Positions 9,401-18,408 are shown, numbered from the stretch's first letter. The stretch: 64,000 bases of DNA from Geobacteraceae bacterium (GCA_024641085.1 JAHEDT010000002.1:62001-126000); one strand, 5' to 3'. Numbers and translations: made by a program. Notes: generated by a model not told the origin, from the sequence alone.

Positions 9401-11028
9401 TACTGGGTCAGGCTCATGACCACCTCTTCGCGCAGGGGGTCAATCGGTGGATTGGTGATCTGGGCGAACAGCTGGCTGAAGTACCAGTAGAGAAGCTTGC
9501 TGTGCTTCGACAAGACCGCAACCGGAGTATCGGTCCCCATCGAACCAACCGGCTCCTGGCCGTTGACAGCCATCGGCGCCATGACCACGCGCATTTCTTC
9601 CAGGGTGTAGCCAAAACTCGCCTGGGTCCGCCGCAGTTCTCCGCGGCTGTGCACCTTCTTAGTGGCCGGGGCAGGCAGGTCATCAAGCCGGATCAGGTAC
9701 TCGCTCACCCAGGCCGCATAGGGCTGGTCCGCAGCGAGATCGCCCTTGATTTCATGATCCTCCTTGAACTCGCCGGTTTCCACGTCGACCAGGATCATCT
9801 TGCCGGGAGCCAGGCGCTCCTTGCGCAGGATCTTCTCGGGGGCGATATCCAGAACTCCCGCTTCCGAGGCATAAATGATCTCGTCGTCGCTGGTGGTCCA
9901 GTAGCGGGCCGGACGCAGGCCGTTACGATCGAGAATCGCGACCACCTGGCGACCGTCGCAGGCCACGATGTTGGCTGGGCCATCCCAGGGCTCCATCATG
10001 GTTGCGTGGTACTCGAAGAAGCCCTTCACATCGGCACGCAGGTGAGCTTTAGAGGCCCAGGCCTCGGGGATCAACATGGCCAGCGAGTGGGCCAGGCTCC
10101 GGCCGGTGAGGAGCAAAAGTTCGAGCGCATTATCGAGACAGGCCGTGTCGGAACTGCCTTCGATGATGACCGGGTCCAGGTCAGGCACCCCATCGGCCAG
10201 TTCGAGGTGTGCAAAGAGGGCGGTGCGGGCGCGCATGCGGTTGATATTGCCGCGCAGGGTATTGATCTCGCCGTTGTGGGCCGCGTAGCGGAAAGGCTGG
10301 GCCAAATCCCAGGTCGGGAAGGTGTTGGTGCTGTAGCGCTGGTGCACGAAGGCAATCGCGCTGACCAGGCGTTCATCGTCCAGTTCGGGGAAAAAGGTGT
10401 TCAGCTGCTCAGAGAGCAGCATGCCTTTGTAGAGGATGGTCCGGCTGGAAAGCGAGCAGACATAGAACATCTGCTTGCCGGCAAGCTGGCCGTTGCGGAT
10501 CGCATTTTCGGCACGTTTGCGGGCCAGGTAGAGCATCAGGTCAAAGTTCTGTGGCTCAACTTGCCCCCGACCGGCAAAAATCTGCATGACCCGGGGTTCC
10601 GCGGAACGGGCATTGCGGCCGATGGTGCTGCTGTCGGTCTGGATTTCGCGCCAGCCGAGCACGCTGCAGCCAACACGGGCCAGCTCTTGATCGAGCACCT
10701 TGATGCACGCTTCGCGGCACACGCTGTCACGGGGCAGGAACACGATCCCGGCGCCGAATTCACCCGCCTTTGGCAGTTCGAAGTCACAGACTTCGCGATA
10801 AAAGGCCTCCGGCATCTGGATCATCAGGCCCGCGCCGTCGCCATCCAGAGGATCGGCGCCGACGGCCCCCCGATGAGTCAGGTTGCAGAGAATTTCGATG
10901 CCACGCTTGACGATACTATGACTTTTTCGCCCTTTGATGTTGGCGATAAAACCGACACCGCAATTGTCGTGTTCGTTGGCCGGATCGTAAAGGCCCTGAG
11001 CGGGTGGTTTGCCAATATGGTTTGTCAT
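6463..11028 (-). CDS. gltB: Glutamate synthase large subunit
   Basis: The protein has 1521 residues from ATG 11028, which is preceded by AAGGA; a longer frame from 11070 lacks this. It makes two glutamates from 2-oxoglutarate and glutamine. The N-terminal class II glutaminase domain exposes Cys23 after removal of the leader (DNCGVGF). It is followed by the central and FMN-binding synthase domains ([27 protein letters not shown]) with the 3Fe-4S cysteines [15 protein letters not shown], and by the C-terminal beta-helix ([16 protein letters not shown]). All key motifs are intact. With gltD it forms the main ammonium-assimilation enzyme together with a glutamine synthetase encoded elsewhere. Confidence 0.97.
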   Translation of the reverse strand: MTNHIGKPPAQGLYDPANEHDNCGVGFIANIKGRKSHSIVKRGIEILCNLTHRGAVGADPLDGDGAGLMIQMPEAFYREVCDFELPKAGEFGAGIVFLPRDSVCREACIKVLDQELARVGCSVLGWREIQTDSSTIGRNARSAEPRVMQIFAGRGQVEPQNFDLMLYLARKRAENAIRNGQLAGKQMFYVCSLSSRTILYKGMLLSEQLNTFFPELDDERLVSAIAFVHQRYSTNTFPTWDLAQPFRYAAHNGEINTLRGNINRMRARTALFAHLELADGVPDLDPVIIEGSSDTACLDNALELLLLTGRSLAHSLAMLIPEAWASKAHLRADVKGFFEYHATMMEPWDGPANIVACDGRQVVAILDRNGLRPARYWTTSDDEIIYASEAGVLDIAPEKILRKERLAPGKMILVDVETGEFKEDHEIKGDLAADQPYAAWVSEYLIRLDDLPAPATKKVHSRGELRRTQASFGYTLEEMRVVMAPMAVNGQEPVGSMGTDTPVAVLSKHSKLLYWYFSQLFAQITNPPIDPLREEVVMSLTQYIGPARNILMPGPEHCQMLELDHPIITNDVLEQLRHSDIQGFRGTTLSTLFDANQGPEALDQRMEALFAEAEAAVDAGRTIVVLSDRGVSAEKAPIPALLALSGIHHHLIRVGKRSQCSLIIETGEAREVHHFAMLVGYGAAAINPYLVFETLQDMVNQGMLAGQDGNTQADEETDIVYQYTKNYIKAVGKGLLKVFSKMGISTLQSYCSAQIFEAVGLDQGFVAKYFPGTVSRIGGAGLREVATESLMRHHQAFAEQVDPNRDLDRGSEYSWRREGEAHLMNPEVIALLQNAVRSGSRDDFRRYSSLVDNQSEQICTLRGLFKFKNLNQAIPLEEVEPVSAIVKRFCTGAMSLGSISTEAHETLAIAMNRIGGKSNTGEGGEDPRRYTPDANGDLRRSAIKQVASGRFGVTPHYLVNADELQIKIAQGAKPGEGGQLPGHKVSEYIGALRFSVPGVTLISPPPHHDIYSIEDLAQLIFDLKNCNPKADITVKLVSEVGVGTVAAGVSKGHAERVIIAGHDGGTGASPTSSIKHAGIPWEIGLAETQQTLVLNDLRGRIVVQTDGQLRTGRDVIIAALLGAEEYAFATVALVTVGCIMMRKCHLNTCPVGVATQDEALRGKFTGKPEHVINYFTYLAEEVRELMAGLGVRSLDELIGQTQYLEMDAAIKHWKNQGLDFSRILTKPKVGSEVATRRVHGQEHGLEKQLDNQLIELAAAALERKEKVAVELPIRNSNRTFATMLSGQVAMLHGRDGLPDGTITINLTGIAGQSFGAFLAPGLDLRLVGEANDYVGKGMAGGRISIRPDPKATFSWHENSIVGNTVLYGATGGEVFFAGKAGERFCVRNSGATAVVEGTGDHGCEYMTGGRVICLGRTGRNFAAGMSGGFAYVLDEDNRFRRRCNQAMIDLEQMTADDDDAQWLKQTITRHHEQTGSPRAAEVLAHWEAYLPRFVRVFPREYRRVLTERASKAEKEKEATYG

Positions 11029-11560
11029 GGTTGGTCCTTGGTCGTTGGGGAGCGGTCGCCGATCACGCACGGGACATCCGCTGACACGCGGGTTTTAGCA
11101 AATTGTTCAGGCGGCAGCGATGAGGATGTCCAGCAGAGAACTTGATGTGGTCAACATCTGAAGCAAGCTACTTGCGCCGACACCGTCGGCCGGTAATTTG
11201 TCCAGCATCAGCATTTTTCCAGCGCACATTCCGTTGTCCGTGGAACGCCTCTAACAACACGTTACAATACACGTGATTAAAAACCAGGTAAAGATTTTCG
11301 TCTCCTCTATCGCCTGATATTGTTCCGGGTCACCCAGTTTTAGACGTCAGATAATTTTCCGGGAATTCTGCGATGCGTTACAACCTTCCGGTTCGGAACT
11401 ACCTGGCATTGTTAAATTCTTGCGCTCGCCACGGATAAAACCTACTGATATTATACGGAAAAAAGCGAGATGAGCAAACATGGCAAAGAAAGCTTGGCCG
11501 TGGCAGGAAATTCTGCGGACCTATCACCCGAACATAGGCACAACAAAATTTAAGCCATTG

Positions 11561-11655
11561 AACAACGCAAAGACGCGAAGACGCAAAGAGCAATGCCAGG
11601 GGCGTGATATTTTCTTACGATTTATGAACCTTCCCTCAGCGCCTCCGTGTTAAGC
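11561..11655. repeat. Dispersed intergenic repeat, family C copy 1
   Basis: The left end is cgcaaagacgcgaagacgcaaag and the right end ctcagcgcctccgtgttaa, which are loosely inverted. The central part agcaatgccaggggcgtgat and cgatttatgaaccttccctc is shared with the copy at 19152-19258, differing at only a few positions. Confidence 0.7.
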
Positions 11656-11685
11656 CTTTTTTCGTTTATAGCCCTGAAACACGAA

Positions 11686-11713
11686 AAGCCCCCGATCCGA
11701 AGATCGGGGGCTT
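11686..11713. terminator. Bidirectional terminator (copy 2 of an identical pair)
   Basis: The same 28 bases as 4897-4924: a 12-bp perfect stem with As on the left and T-rich sequence on the right. On the minus strand it lies just beyond the small membrane-protein gene at 11788-11952, whose transcript it should end. Confidence 0.8.
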
Positions 11714-11787
11714 ATTATCTCTGATTCAGGTGGAACAACGCAGGAATGGTCAAACAGTCCGATGCGCTGATCGTTTTGGTTCAGGCG

Positions 11788-11952
11788 TTATGCGCCCCAG
11801 CGAGCAATAAGGCTGAATTTTTCCGCGGGGGACATCCAGTCGGCATTGATCAAGCGTGATCGACTGTCCCAGCTCTGGGCCTTCACGTATCCGACCAGGA
11901 CCAGGACCAGACATAAAACCGCACACACGCCGAAAAGTAACAGAAACACCAT
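11788..11952 (-). CDS. 54-residue single-span membrane protein
   Basis: A strong GGGAGGTG ribosome site stands just before ATG 11952. The product begins with a hydrophobic helix (MVFLLLFGVCAVLCLVLVLV, residues 1-20, then GYVKAQ). A short polar tail follows with WDSRSRLINADWMSPAEKF and ends RWGA. The stop is TAA at 11788-11790, and a terminator follows. It is transcribed divergently from the LysR gene 110 bases away, the usual arrangement of a LysR regulator and its target. No known family is recognised. The ribosome site, membrane helix and terminator together support a real gene despite its size. Confidence 0.6.
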   Translation of the reverse strand: MVFLLLFGVCAVLCLVLVLVGYVKAQSWDSRSRLINADWMSPAEKFSLIARWGA

Positions 11953-12014
11953 TTTCACCTCCCGCCAACCGAGATCATTGTTGTTGGCTATGGACGCAGA
12001 ATAGGGTATATACA

Positions 12015-12066
12015 GAACATAAGTAAAATCGATTATTCTTCTCTATAGAGAAACTTATACTTATGC
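12015..12066. promoter_or_regulatory. Nested inverted repeats in the divergent LysR promoter
   Basis: A perfect 14-base palindrome, ttctctatagagaa (12039-12052), lies 10 bases before the lysR-type ATG. It is enclosed by a second inverted pair, cataagta (12019-12026) and tacttatg (12058-12065), the latter overlapping the start codon. The inner palindrome fits the T-N11-A shape of LysR operators. It lies in the shared control region of the LysR gene and the small membrane-protein gene, which suggests auto- and cross-regulation. Confidence 0.5.
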
Positions 12067-13013
12067 TTCCAGATTTCAACCGACTCAAAGTGTTCTATTA
12101 TATCTATTCCCTGAAGAGCATCGTGTCTGCCGCCAGAGCCCTGCATATCTCACAGCCCGCAGTGAGCCAGCAGTTACAAAAGCTCGAGTCGGAAATCCAG
12201 GCGACCCTCTTTATCCGGCTGCATAAGAAACTCGTCCCGACCAACGCTGCCAACCGGCTGTTTTCCCTGGTGCAGCCGTTCATCGACAGTCTCCAGGAGG
12301 GCATGGATAATCTTCGCCAACCGATCGACCGGCCGGCCGGGCTGCTGAGAATTGGTGCCCCACGAGAGTTCGGCAAGGAATATCTGCCGCTTTTGAGCCA
12401 CACGTTTCGGGAAAAATACCAGGAGGTGACTTTCAACTTCAGCTTTGATGAATCGGCGCCCCTGCTGGCAATGCTGCGCGCGGGAGAGATTGATTTTGCC
12501 TTGGTGGATGTCTTCATGCCAAAAGGCCAGTTCCTGGAGACCCCGCATCTGTTCAGCATCGAACCACTGATTGCCGAGGAGCTGATTCTGGCTTGTTCAC
12601 AGGATTATTATCACAAGGAGATCGCCGGCGATCATTCTTTTGCCAACTTGGCCGCGAAGGCCTTTGTCAGTGACAAAGATGACCTGGCAATCTTGATTCA
12701 CTGGTTCAGGCACCATTTCTCACGAACCGCCGCCAAGTTGAATGTGGTCATGACCACCAATAGCCACGAAGCTTTGATCTCCGGCATCCGGCTCGGCATG
12801 GGGTTGGGAGTCACCTCGGCACATCTGGTGTTTGCAGGGCTGACCAATGGTTCGATAATTCCGGTCGAAACCAATAAGAAGAATGCCGAAAGCTGGATCT
12901 CCCTGGTGCAACTACTGGACAAGGTCCCGACGCTCACCGAAAGAACCTTTATCACGCACCTGAAAAACGGCATGCAGAAGACCGAGATCCTGCAAAAATT
13001 TTCCAGGGGCTAG
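12063..13013 (+). CDS. LysR-family transcriptional regulator
   Basis: The 316-residue protein has the N-terminal winged HTH (residues ~4-62; SIVSAARALHISQPAVSQQLQKLE) typical of LysR regulators. A substrate-binding domain follows (about 92-300; LLRIGAPREFGKEYLPLL, GEIDFALVDV, GIRLGMGLGV). The inducer is unknown. No metabolic gene lies divergently, only the 54-residue membrane protein. The start lacks a clear ribosome site, but ATG 12063 gives the usual LysR N-terminus. A strong terminator follows at 13034-13067, so it is a single-gene unit. Confidence 0.9.
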   Translation: MLPDFNRLKVFYYIYSLKSIVSAARALHISQPAVSQQLQKLESEIQATLFIRLHKKLVPTNAANRLFSLVQPFIDSLQEGMDNLRQPIDRPAGLLRIGAPREFGKEYLPLLSHTFREKYQEVTFNFSFDESAPLLAMLRAGEIDFALVDVFMPKGQFLETPHLFSIEPLIAEELILACSQDYYHKEIAGDHSFANLAAKAFVSDKDDLAILIHWFRHHFSRTAAKLNVVMTTNSHEALISGIRLGMGLGVTSAHLVFAGLTNGSIIPVETNKKNAESWISLVQLLDKVPTLTERTFITHLKNGMQKTEILQKFSRG

Positions 13014-13033
13014 GTTCCCGGCAGGACATAAAA

Positions 13034-13067
13034 AGCAAGGCCACCCGCGACCGGGTGGCCATTTGCT
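13034..13067. terminator. Terminator after the LysR gene
   Basis: ggccaccc and gggtggcc form an 8-bp GC stem extended by agcaa/ttgct, on a 6-base loop, 20 bases after the LysR stop. Confidence 0.7.
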
Positions 13068-13169
13068 TAAGGATGAGCGTCCTTTATGTGCCGATAACAA
13101 CCCCCGGTTGCGCTTTTTCAGGTCGTCGCTAAAGGGTTGCGCCAACCGGGTTCTCTGGCGCAGCGCAAC

Positions 13170-13583
13170 CTAATTTGCCTTGAGTTCCGTATCGATCAGG
13201 ACCTGCTTCAGCCGCTCCAGGGTGGTTTCCAGGATTTTGTTGTCTTCAACGAGCAAACGCTTCTCAGCCAGGCAATTGGTGAGGGTCTGGTTGTTCTTCT
13301 GGTCCTGGGCTTGCAGTTGTTGCTGCCGCCTGGCCATGTCGATGATGCCATCGGCCCTGGCTCGCCACTCGCCTTGTGGAGACTGCTTCGACAAGAGGTG
13401 CAGCGTGGTCAGGTCACCGGTCGCCAGGTACTGGTCAAGCCCCTGAGCGAACAATTCGGCCTCTCCACTCACCGGCGATTGGGGCTCAATCACCGGCTGT
13501 TGGGACATTGATATGCCGCTGCACCCGATCGACGTCAGGCAAAGGACCAGGAGGCAGGACCAGCGGGTGATTGCCTTCGTCAT
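13170..13583 (-). CDS. Small coiled-coil lipoprotein paired with the diguanylate cyclase
   Basis: The 137-residue protein has a lipoprotein signal (SCLLVLCLTSIGC, lipid-accepting Cys21), so it should be anchored to a membrane on the periplasmic side. The mature part carries a Gln-rich helical region (ARRQQQLQAQDQKNNQTL) and a C-terminal amphipathic helix, likely a coiled coil. Its ATG overlaps the stop of the upstream diguanylate cyclase gene (ATGA), so the two are translationally coupled. The periplasmic domain of that cyclase is a possible partner. A GC-rich inverted repeat (ggttgcgc...gcgcaacc) just past the stop may end the transcript. Confidence 0.8.
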   Translation of the reverse strand: MTKAITRWSCLLVLCLTSIGCSGISMSQQPVIEPQSPVSGEAELFAQGLDQYLATGDLTTLHLLSKQSPQGEWRARADGIIDMARRQQQLQAQDQKNNQTLTNCLAEKRLLVEDNKILETTLERLKQVLIDTELKAN

Positions 13584-14908
13584 GATAGCTGCTTTCTGCG
13601 GTCAATGAGGTAGTTGCTGTTCTTGAGCTGCTTGAGGTGTTCTTTCATCTTAGCACAGCTGAGGCTGATGCTTAAAGGGGTCGGATGGACCATATTCTCG
13701 GAGAGCGTAACGGCAATCGAAATGGTCAGCAGCGGGAAGGAGCGTTTGAGGCCATCCCGGTCTTTGCCGACGATGAACCCGGCCTCTAAATCCTTCTGCT
13801 GGTAAAGTTCGGGGACGTGGCTGTCGAAGGTTTTGATGATGTCCTTGGCAAGCGTTTCGGCCCGGTCAGGAGTCGTCAAAACCACATAATCGTCCCCACC
13901 TATATGGCCGACCAGGTCGTCGTCGCCGCCGTGCCGTTCCACGGCCTCGCGGAGCAGGTTGCCGACCAGGTTGATTGCATCACTGCCGACCTTGTAGCCA
14001 TAGTGATCGCTGTAGGCCTTGAAATTGTCCAGGTCGATGTAGAGATGAGCGAAGGGCCGCTGCTCGGCAATGCGCTGCTCCAGTTCACGGTCAATCGCCA
14101 GGTTCCCGGGCAGCCGGGTCAGGGGGTTGGCGTCCAGGCTCAGTTGCTCCAGTTCTTTAAGCTTCCTGGCCATGCGGGCGAAGTCCTGGGCCAGCTGGCC
14201 GAACTCGTCGTTGCTGCGGATATCGATCGGCGCTTCGAATTTCCCGGCGGAAATGTCCTGCGTGGCTTTTTGCAGGACCTTGACCGAGCCGTGGATGCTG
14301 GCGATCACGGTGAGGGCGACAGGGGCCGAGAGGATAATGCCGAAGAGGCTGATAAACAGGGTCAGACGGTAGGCTTTGGTGCTCTGCAGTGACAGCTCGT
14401 TGAGATCCTGGTCCAAAACGGTCTGGTGCTGCGTCCAGAGGTCGGACAGCAAGACCAGCAGCTGGCTGCGCAGCGGCGTTGTGGTCGTCTTGGCAAGGGT
14501 CGCCGCGCGGTCCCATTCACCTTCGGTAAAGAGCTGCATCAGGAGACGGGCCTGAGCGGTATATTCCTCGACTGCTAAGGGCAGGGGCGCAAGGTAGGCA
14601 GGCTGCGGAACAGCCTTGATCTCAAGGAGCAGGCTGTCCAGGTCTGCGGCGCGCCGCTCAAGCAGTCCGAGCAGCTTCGCGTCGCGCAGGATGATGAGCT
14701 GTTTTTCGAGGTTCTCCTGGCCCAACAGGTTCTGCCGGAGATCCCGCAACAGGATAAAGGTGCGGAACTGCCCGCCCACAAGCTGCTGGGTCCGCAGGTT
14801 GTGGTCATGCAGGTTGACCAGGGCGTACCCCAGTGCCAGCAGGCTGAACGTAATGATGACCAGATAGCCGAGCGCGACTTTCCTGGTGACCGTAAAATAA
14901 GACGTCAT
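13580..14908 (-). CDS. Membrane diguanylate cyclase (HAMP-GGDEF) with GGDDY signature
   Basis: The 442-residue protein has TM1 (residues ~11-32), a mostly helical periplasmic sensor (33-180), TM2 (~181-203), HAMP (~204-252) and a GGDEF domain (~262-435; NPLTRLPGN, YIDLDNFKAYSDHYGY). The signature reads IGGDDY (336-341) instead of GGDEF. The RxxD product-inhibition site five residues upstream is absent. GTP-to-c-di-GMP activity is likely, because Asp/Glu swaps at the fourth position can retain activity, but it is not certain. AGGAG precedes the ATG. It is followed by a coupled lipoprotein gene. A GEMM-type riboswitch 3.6 kb away could sense its product (inference). Confidence 0.85.
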   Translation of the reverse strand: MTSYFTVTRKVALGYLVIITFSLLALGYALVNLHDHNLRTQQLVGGQFRTFILLRDLRQNLLGQENLEKQLIILRDAKLLGLLERRAADLDSLLLEIKAVPQPAYLAPLPLAVEEYTAQARLLMQLFTEGEWDRAATLAKTTTTPLRSQLLVLLSDLWTQHQTVLDQDLNELSLQSTKAYRLTLFISLFGIILSAPVALTVIASIHGSVKVLQKATQDISAGKFEAPIDIRSNDEFGQLAQDFARMARKLKELEQLSLDANPLTRLPGNLAIDRELEQRIAEQRPFAHLYIDLDNFKAYSDHYGYKVGSDAINLVGNLLREAVERHGGDDDLVGHIGGDDYVVLTTPDRAETLAKDIIKTFDSHVPELYQQKDLEAGFIVGKDRDGLKRSFPLLTISIAVTLSENMVHPTPLSISLSCAKMKEHLKQLKNSNYLIDRRKQLS

Positions 14909-15294
14909 CCCCGCTCCTGTTCGGTGGTTCCGGGCTCTACCTGGTGTGGCTTGAGCCTATTATATTCTGCTCTGGGCGATAAGTCTCCTTTTCATTGCCG
15001 TCTATGTTCTGAGCTGCCCCTGCAACAAAAATGTATCCTGCAGCGCCTAGGGCGATGTCACGTCCACTATCTGATGGATAAATTTGTCCTGCAGCACCAG
15101 AGTTGGGCCTGTAAGGGATTTCGTGTAAACGGGTCTGTCGGTCAGTAAGTTGCTACCTTCCTGCTGAAAAAGATCAACATGGAGTTCTGAAACCAAAAAG
15201 AAGGCCCCGACCATCGCCGGGGCTTTCTTTTTATCACAACATTCTTTTTATGTCTGGGATGAAGTCAGACGACACCATCTATGACCGTAGTGGT
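14909..15294. other. Intergenic gap with terminator
   Basis: No gene is seen apart from the terminator at 15195-15232. The upstream promoter of the cyclase operon should lie between 14909 and 15190. Confidence 0.5.
15195..15232. terminator. Terminator of the PKD lipoprotein unit
   Basis: aaagaaggccccg and cggggctttcttt form a long stem on a 7-base loop, with Ts on both outer sides, so it works in both directions. It lies 60-100 bases past the minus-strand stop at 15295. Confidence 0.8.
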
Positions 15295-18198
15295 TTATTC
15301 GTATTTCCAAACCACTATACCGGTACTGCCTTGGGGGACAAAGCTGTACCCCCCGATCAGAATGTTGTCTGCGCTGTCGATCGTCAAAGATTCCCCCCCA
15401 CTTTCAAGCTCTCCAGCATATGTGATGACACCATTATCGCCAAATGAGGCGACAGATTGACCGTTGCTGTCATATTTCCAGAGTGTCATATTATATGGAA
15501 TTTGACCCACAACGAAGATATTGCTCGCACTGTCTAAAGCAATGGCACGTCCACAAGTAGTGGCCCCACATGCATAGGATACAATGCCATTAACACCAAA
15601 ATCTGTAACCAGGGCGCCGTTGCCGTTGTATTTCCAGATCTTCAATGAAACGGGAAAACCACCATAGCCCATAACTAAATAGTTACCTTGATCGTCAATC
15701 ACAATGTCATTAGCTGATTGGCCGAACAATTCCTTTATTTCACCTAATTGGCCAAAAGTCTGAACCAGACCGCTACCGGTGATGTCCAATTTAAAGACGA
15801 TTGAATTGAAACTGCTGGTCCTCGGTTTGATGTATGAACCGGCGACCATAATATTGTTGTCAGCATCAACAGTAATTGATTTACCATTCTCGGTATTGTC
15901 GCCGACATTGTAGGTAAAGATGCCATCACCGCCACCAAACACAGAGATCGGACTGCCGGTGCTGTTGGAATATTGCCAGACCGCAATTGCGGTATCTTCG
16001 AGGTTAGGACCAGTTTTGCTTGAACCCGTGACCAGAATCCTGCCAGATGTGTCCAGAGTGATAGCATGACCAACATCGACATTACCGCCATCGTAAATTG
16101 CGACGCCGTTAATACCAAACAAGGTGACAGGTTCACCACTGCTGTCAAACTTCCAGATCGCCATATCAGCATCGATGCCATTGTGGATATAGCCTGTGAC
16201 CAGGATATTTCCTCCGCCATCTAGAATAAGATCATAGCCTACATCGGAAATACCACTGTCATAGACAACGATGCCATCCCCGTTACCAAAGGTGGTATCC
16301 AAGGCGCCGCTGCTGGTATACTTCATGAGCACCATATCATTATCTCTGCCATTATTAATGTACCCGGTCACATAGACATTATCGGAAGCATCATGGGTGA
16401 TTCCATATGCATGATCGGCACCTGTACCAGGATCGTAAACGGCAATACCGTCACCATCAAAGTCCGGATCAAGGCTGCCACTGCCACCTGACGATGCTGC
16501 CGTGGCGGTAATCGTGACCGTGTCGGGAGTACTGTTTTCGCTGCCGTCGTTGACGATAAGTTGAGCGATGTATGGTCCATCCACGTCAGGAGTGAATGTC
16601 GGATTCTCTGCTTCTGGATCTGACAGATCGCTGTTAGTGATACTGCTGCCATCTACGACCGAAATGAAGCTCCAAGTGTAACTCAAGTCATCTAAATCTG
16701 CATCACTGCTGCCGCTGCCGTCGAGTGTCACTAATTCACCTGTAGTAACACTTTGCGCATCCCCTGCGTCGGCAACAGGAGTTGAATTGGTTGTTTCAGC
16801 TGTGATTAGTACCGTAGTTGCCACGCTGTCTACCGTTCCGTCGTTGACGATCAATTGCACGACATACTCGCCATCGAGATCCGCAACAAAAGTTGGATTG
16901 ATCGCTGCAGAATCGGACAAAGTCGCACCGCTGGTGGTATCAGGTTTTGTTATAATACTCCAGCTATAGGTTAGATCATCGTTGTCGGCATCTTGGCTCC
17001 CAGAGCCATCGAGTTGAACAGTGTCTGCCGTACTGACATTTTGAGCTTCTCCTGCATCGGCGACAGGAGGCGTATTACTGGCTACGGCTGTTGCCGTAAT
17101 AGTAACGGTATCGACAGCACTATCGATCGCGCCGTCGTTAACGACTAGTCCAATAATGTAGGTCCCAGCCACATCGGGGGTAAACGTTGGCTGGGCAGCC
17201 GTTGTGCTGGAAAGACTCGCATTCGTGATGCTGCTTCCACCTGCTACGGTCTTAACGTTCCAGGCGTAGGTCAATGTATCACCTGCGTCCACATCAGAAC
17301 TGTCCGAACCATCCAGGGCCACTGTCACTCCGACTTTGACGTTTTGATCAGGTCCTGCATCGGCGACAGGAGGCGTGTTGCTTGAAGCCGTCTCTGCCGT
17401 AATCGTAACGGTATCAACGGCACTCTCCAGGATGCCGTCGTTTACGGTCAGCTCGACTATATAAACACCTTCGGTGTCAACCGTAAATGTCGGGTTGACG
17501 GCCGTTGTACTAGATAACTCGGCGCTGCTGTCGCCCGGGAGTGTCAGCGTCCATGAATATGTCAGGCTGTCGCCGTCCGCATCTGAACTTCCGGAGCCAT
17601 CCAGCGTTACCGTTGCACCTGTGCTGGTATTTTGATCAGGTCCTGCATCTGCAACCGGGAAATGGCCTCCAACAGGAATACTTCCCCCCAAAGAGATAAT
17701 TGTGTTGTTCAGTGCTTCGAGTGCTGCCTCTTCACTAACCAATTGAATACCAAGTGCTGCTTCAATATCTACTTCGAACGATTGGCTGGAAAAATCGATA
17801 CTCAGCGGCAGCAAAGCAATCAAGTCTAAATCCAGAACGATGACGCCGTTATCTGGATTGCCATCACCATCAAGTGATTGCAGCAGTCGTGCGAGGTTAA
17901 TGACTGCCTGTGTGTCATTCGGAAAAAGAGTGTAAGGTGTCGTAGTACCGTTTTGTGCAGCTACTGTCGCGATTGGAATATCACCAAGATAGAACGTGAC
18001 ATCAGTACCGCTACGACAGGTAAACCTGCCCTGTGAATTTGTTGAATCTTCTGACGTGCCACAGGAATAACTCATACCCTGGACTACATCATCAACAAAC
18101 TGACCCGTTACAGTGCTATTACTGCTATTGTCACCCCCACAAGCCATCATACAAAACGCAACAACCAAAGAAGTCCCCAAAATTTTCAAATCTCGCAT
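15295..18198 (-). CDS. Large surface lipoprotein: four PKD-like domains and C-terminal delta-60 repeats
   Basis: ATG 18198 (preceded by AAGGAG) gives 967 residues. The lipobox MMAC puts the lipidated Cys at 20. Residues ~25-175 hold a domain of unknown type. Four PKD/REJ-like modules follow, each starting PVADAGPDQN, PVADAGEAQN or similar, at about 181, 277, 378 and 474. From ~577 to the end run delta-60-type beta-propeller repeats (DTTFGNGDGIVVYDSG; FGINGVAIYDGG; ITVDADNNIMVAGSY), each ending in a 'W/KYxxxG' strand. The protein is probably outer-membrane attached and adhesive or matrix-binding. A cyclic-dinucleotide riboswitch upstream controls this transcript or the smaller lipoprotein before it. 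Confidence 0.85.
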   Translation of the reverse strand: MRDLKILGTSLVVAFCMMACGGDNSSNSTVTGQFVDDVVQGMSYSCGTSEDSTNSQGRFTCRSGTDVTFYLGDIPIATVAAQNGTTTPYTLFPNDTQAVINLARLLQSLDGDGNPDNGVIVLDLDLIALLPLSIDFSSQSFEVDIEAALGIQLVSEEAALEALNNTIISLGGSIPVGGHFPVADAGPDQNTSTGATVTLDGSGSSDADGDSLTYSWTLTLPGDSSAELSSTTAVNPTFTVDTEGVYIVELTVNDGILESAVDTVTITAETASSNTPPVADAGPDQNVKVGVTVALDGSDSSDVDAGDTLTYAWNVKTVAGGSSITNASLSSTTAAQPTFTPDVAGTYIIGLVVNDGAIDSAVDTVTITATAVASNTPPVADAGEAQNVSTADTVQLDGSGSQDADNDDLTYSWSIITKPDTTSGATLSDSAAINPTFVADLDGEYVVQLIVNDGTVDSVATTVLITAETTNSTPVADAGDAQSVTTGELVTLDGSGSSDADLDDLSYTWSFISVVDGSSITNSDLSDPEAENPTFTPDVDGPYIAQLIVNDGSENSTPDTVTITATAASSGGSGSLDPDFDGDGIAVYDPGTGADHAYGITHDASDNVYVTGYINNGRDNDMVLMKYTSSGALDTTFGNGDGIVVYDSGISDVGYDLILDGGGNILVTGYIHNGIDADMAIWKFDSSGEPVTLFGINGVAIYDGGNVDVGHAITLDTSGRILVTGSSKTGPNLEDTAIAVWQYSNSTGSPISVFGGGDGIFTYNVGDNTENGKSITVDADNNIMVAGSYIKPRTSSFNSIVFKLDITGSGLVQTFGQLGEIKELFGQSANDIVIDDQGNYLVMGYGGFPVSLKIWKYNGNGALVTDFGVNGIVSYACGATTCGRAIALDSASNIFVVGQIPYNMTLWKYDSNGQSVASFGDNGVITYAGELESGGESLTIDSADNILIGGYSFVPQGSTGIVVWKYE

Positions 18199-18270
18199 AA
18201 TTACTCCTTTGAAGTTAAGTGAAAATACAAGAAGATTGCCCATTCAAAAAGGGAGTGTTAACTATTTTTA

Positions 18271-18408
18271 TTACAGAGCGCCGGACGAGCTCAAAAGATT
18301 CTGGCTAGGACCCGCATTGGCTTCAAAGTTATCGCCATCATTGTCACCACAGCCAAAGAGAGACAATAAACCAACCACAATAAGTGCACAGAACAATTTG
18401 CTCCTCAT
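18271..18408 (-). CDS. 45-residue lipoprotein, truncated start of a PKD lipoprotein
   Basis: AAGGAGG precedes ATG 18408. The product has a lipoprotein signal (LIVVGLLSLFGC, lipidated Cys19). The mature part, GDNDGDNFEANAGPSQNLL, ends after SSSGAL. ANAGPSQN resembles the first strand of the PKD modules in the neighbouring gene (VADAGPDQN), but a TAA stops it there and no PKD sequence continues in any frame before the next gene. It is the first gene after the riboswitch. It may be a decayed PKD-lipoprotein start, or a genuine short lipoprotein such as a secretion or leader unit. Confidence 0.6.
   Translation of the reverse strand: MRSKLFCALIVVGLLSLFGCGDNDGDNFEANAGPSQNLLSSSGAL

Larger units (their letters stand above)
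11029..11787. other. Long intergenic region upstream of gltB
   Basis: About 750 bases without a convincing gene. It should contain the gltB promoter; no clear sigma-70 or sigma-54 site was found by eye. It also holds repeat family C copy 1 (11561-11655) and a bidirectional terminator (11686-11713). Confidence 0.5.

Noticed and set aside
9079-11145. Long plus-strand open frame (688 codons) opposite gltB
   Set aside because: It lies wholly opposite an intact, recognisable gene and comes from its GC-rich codon pattern; it has no known motif or ribosome site.
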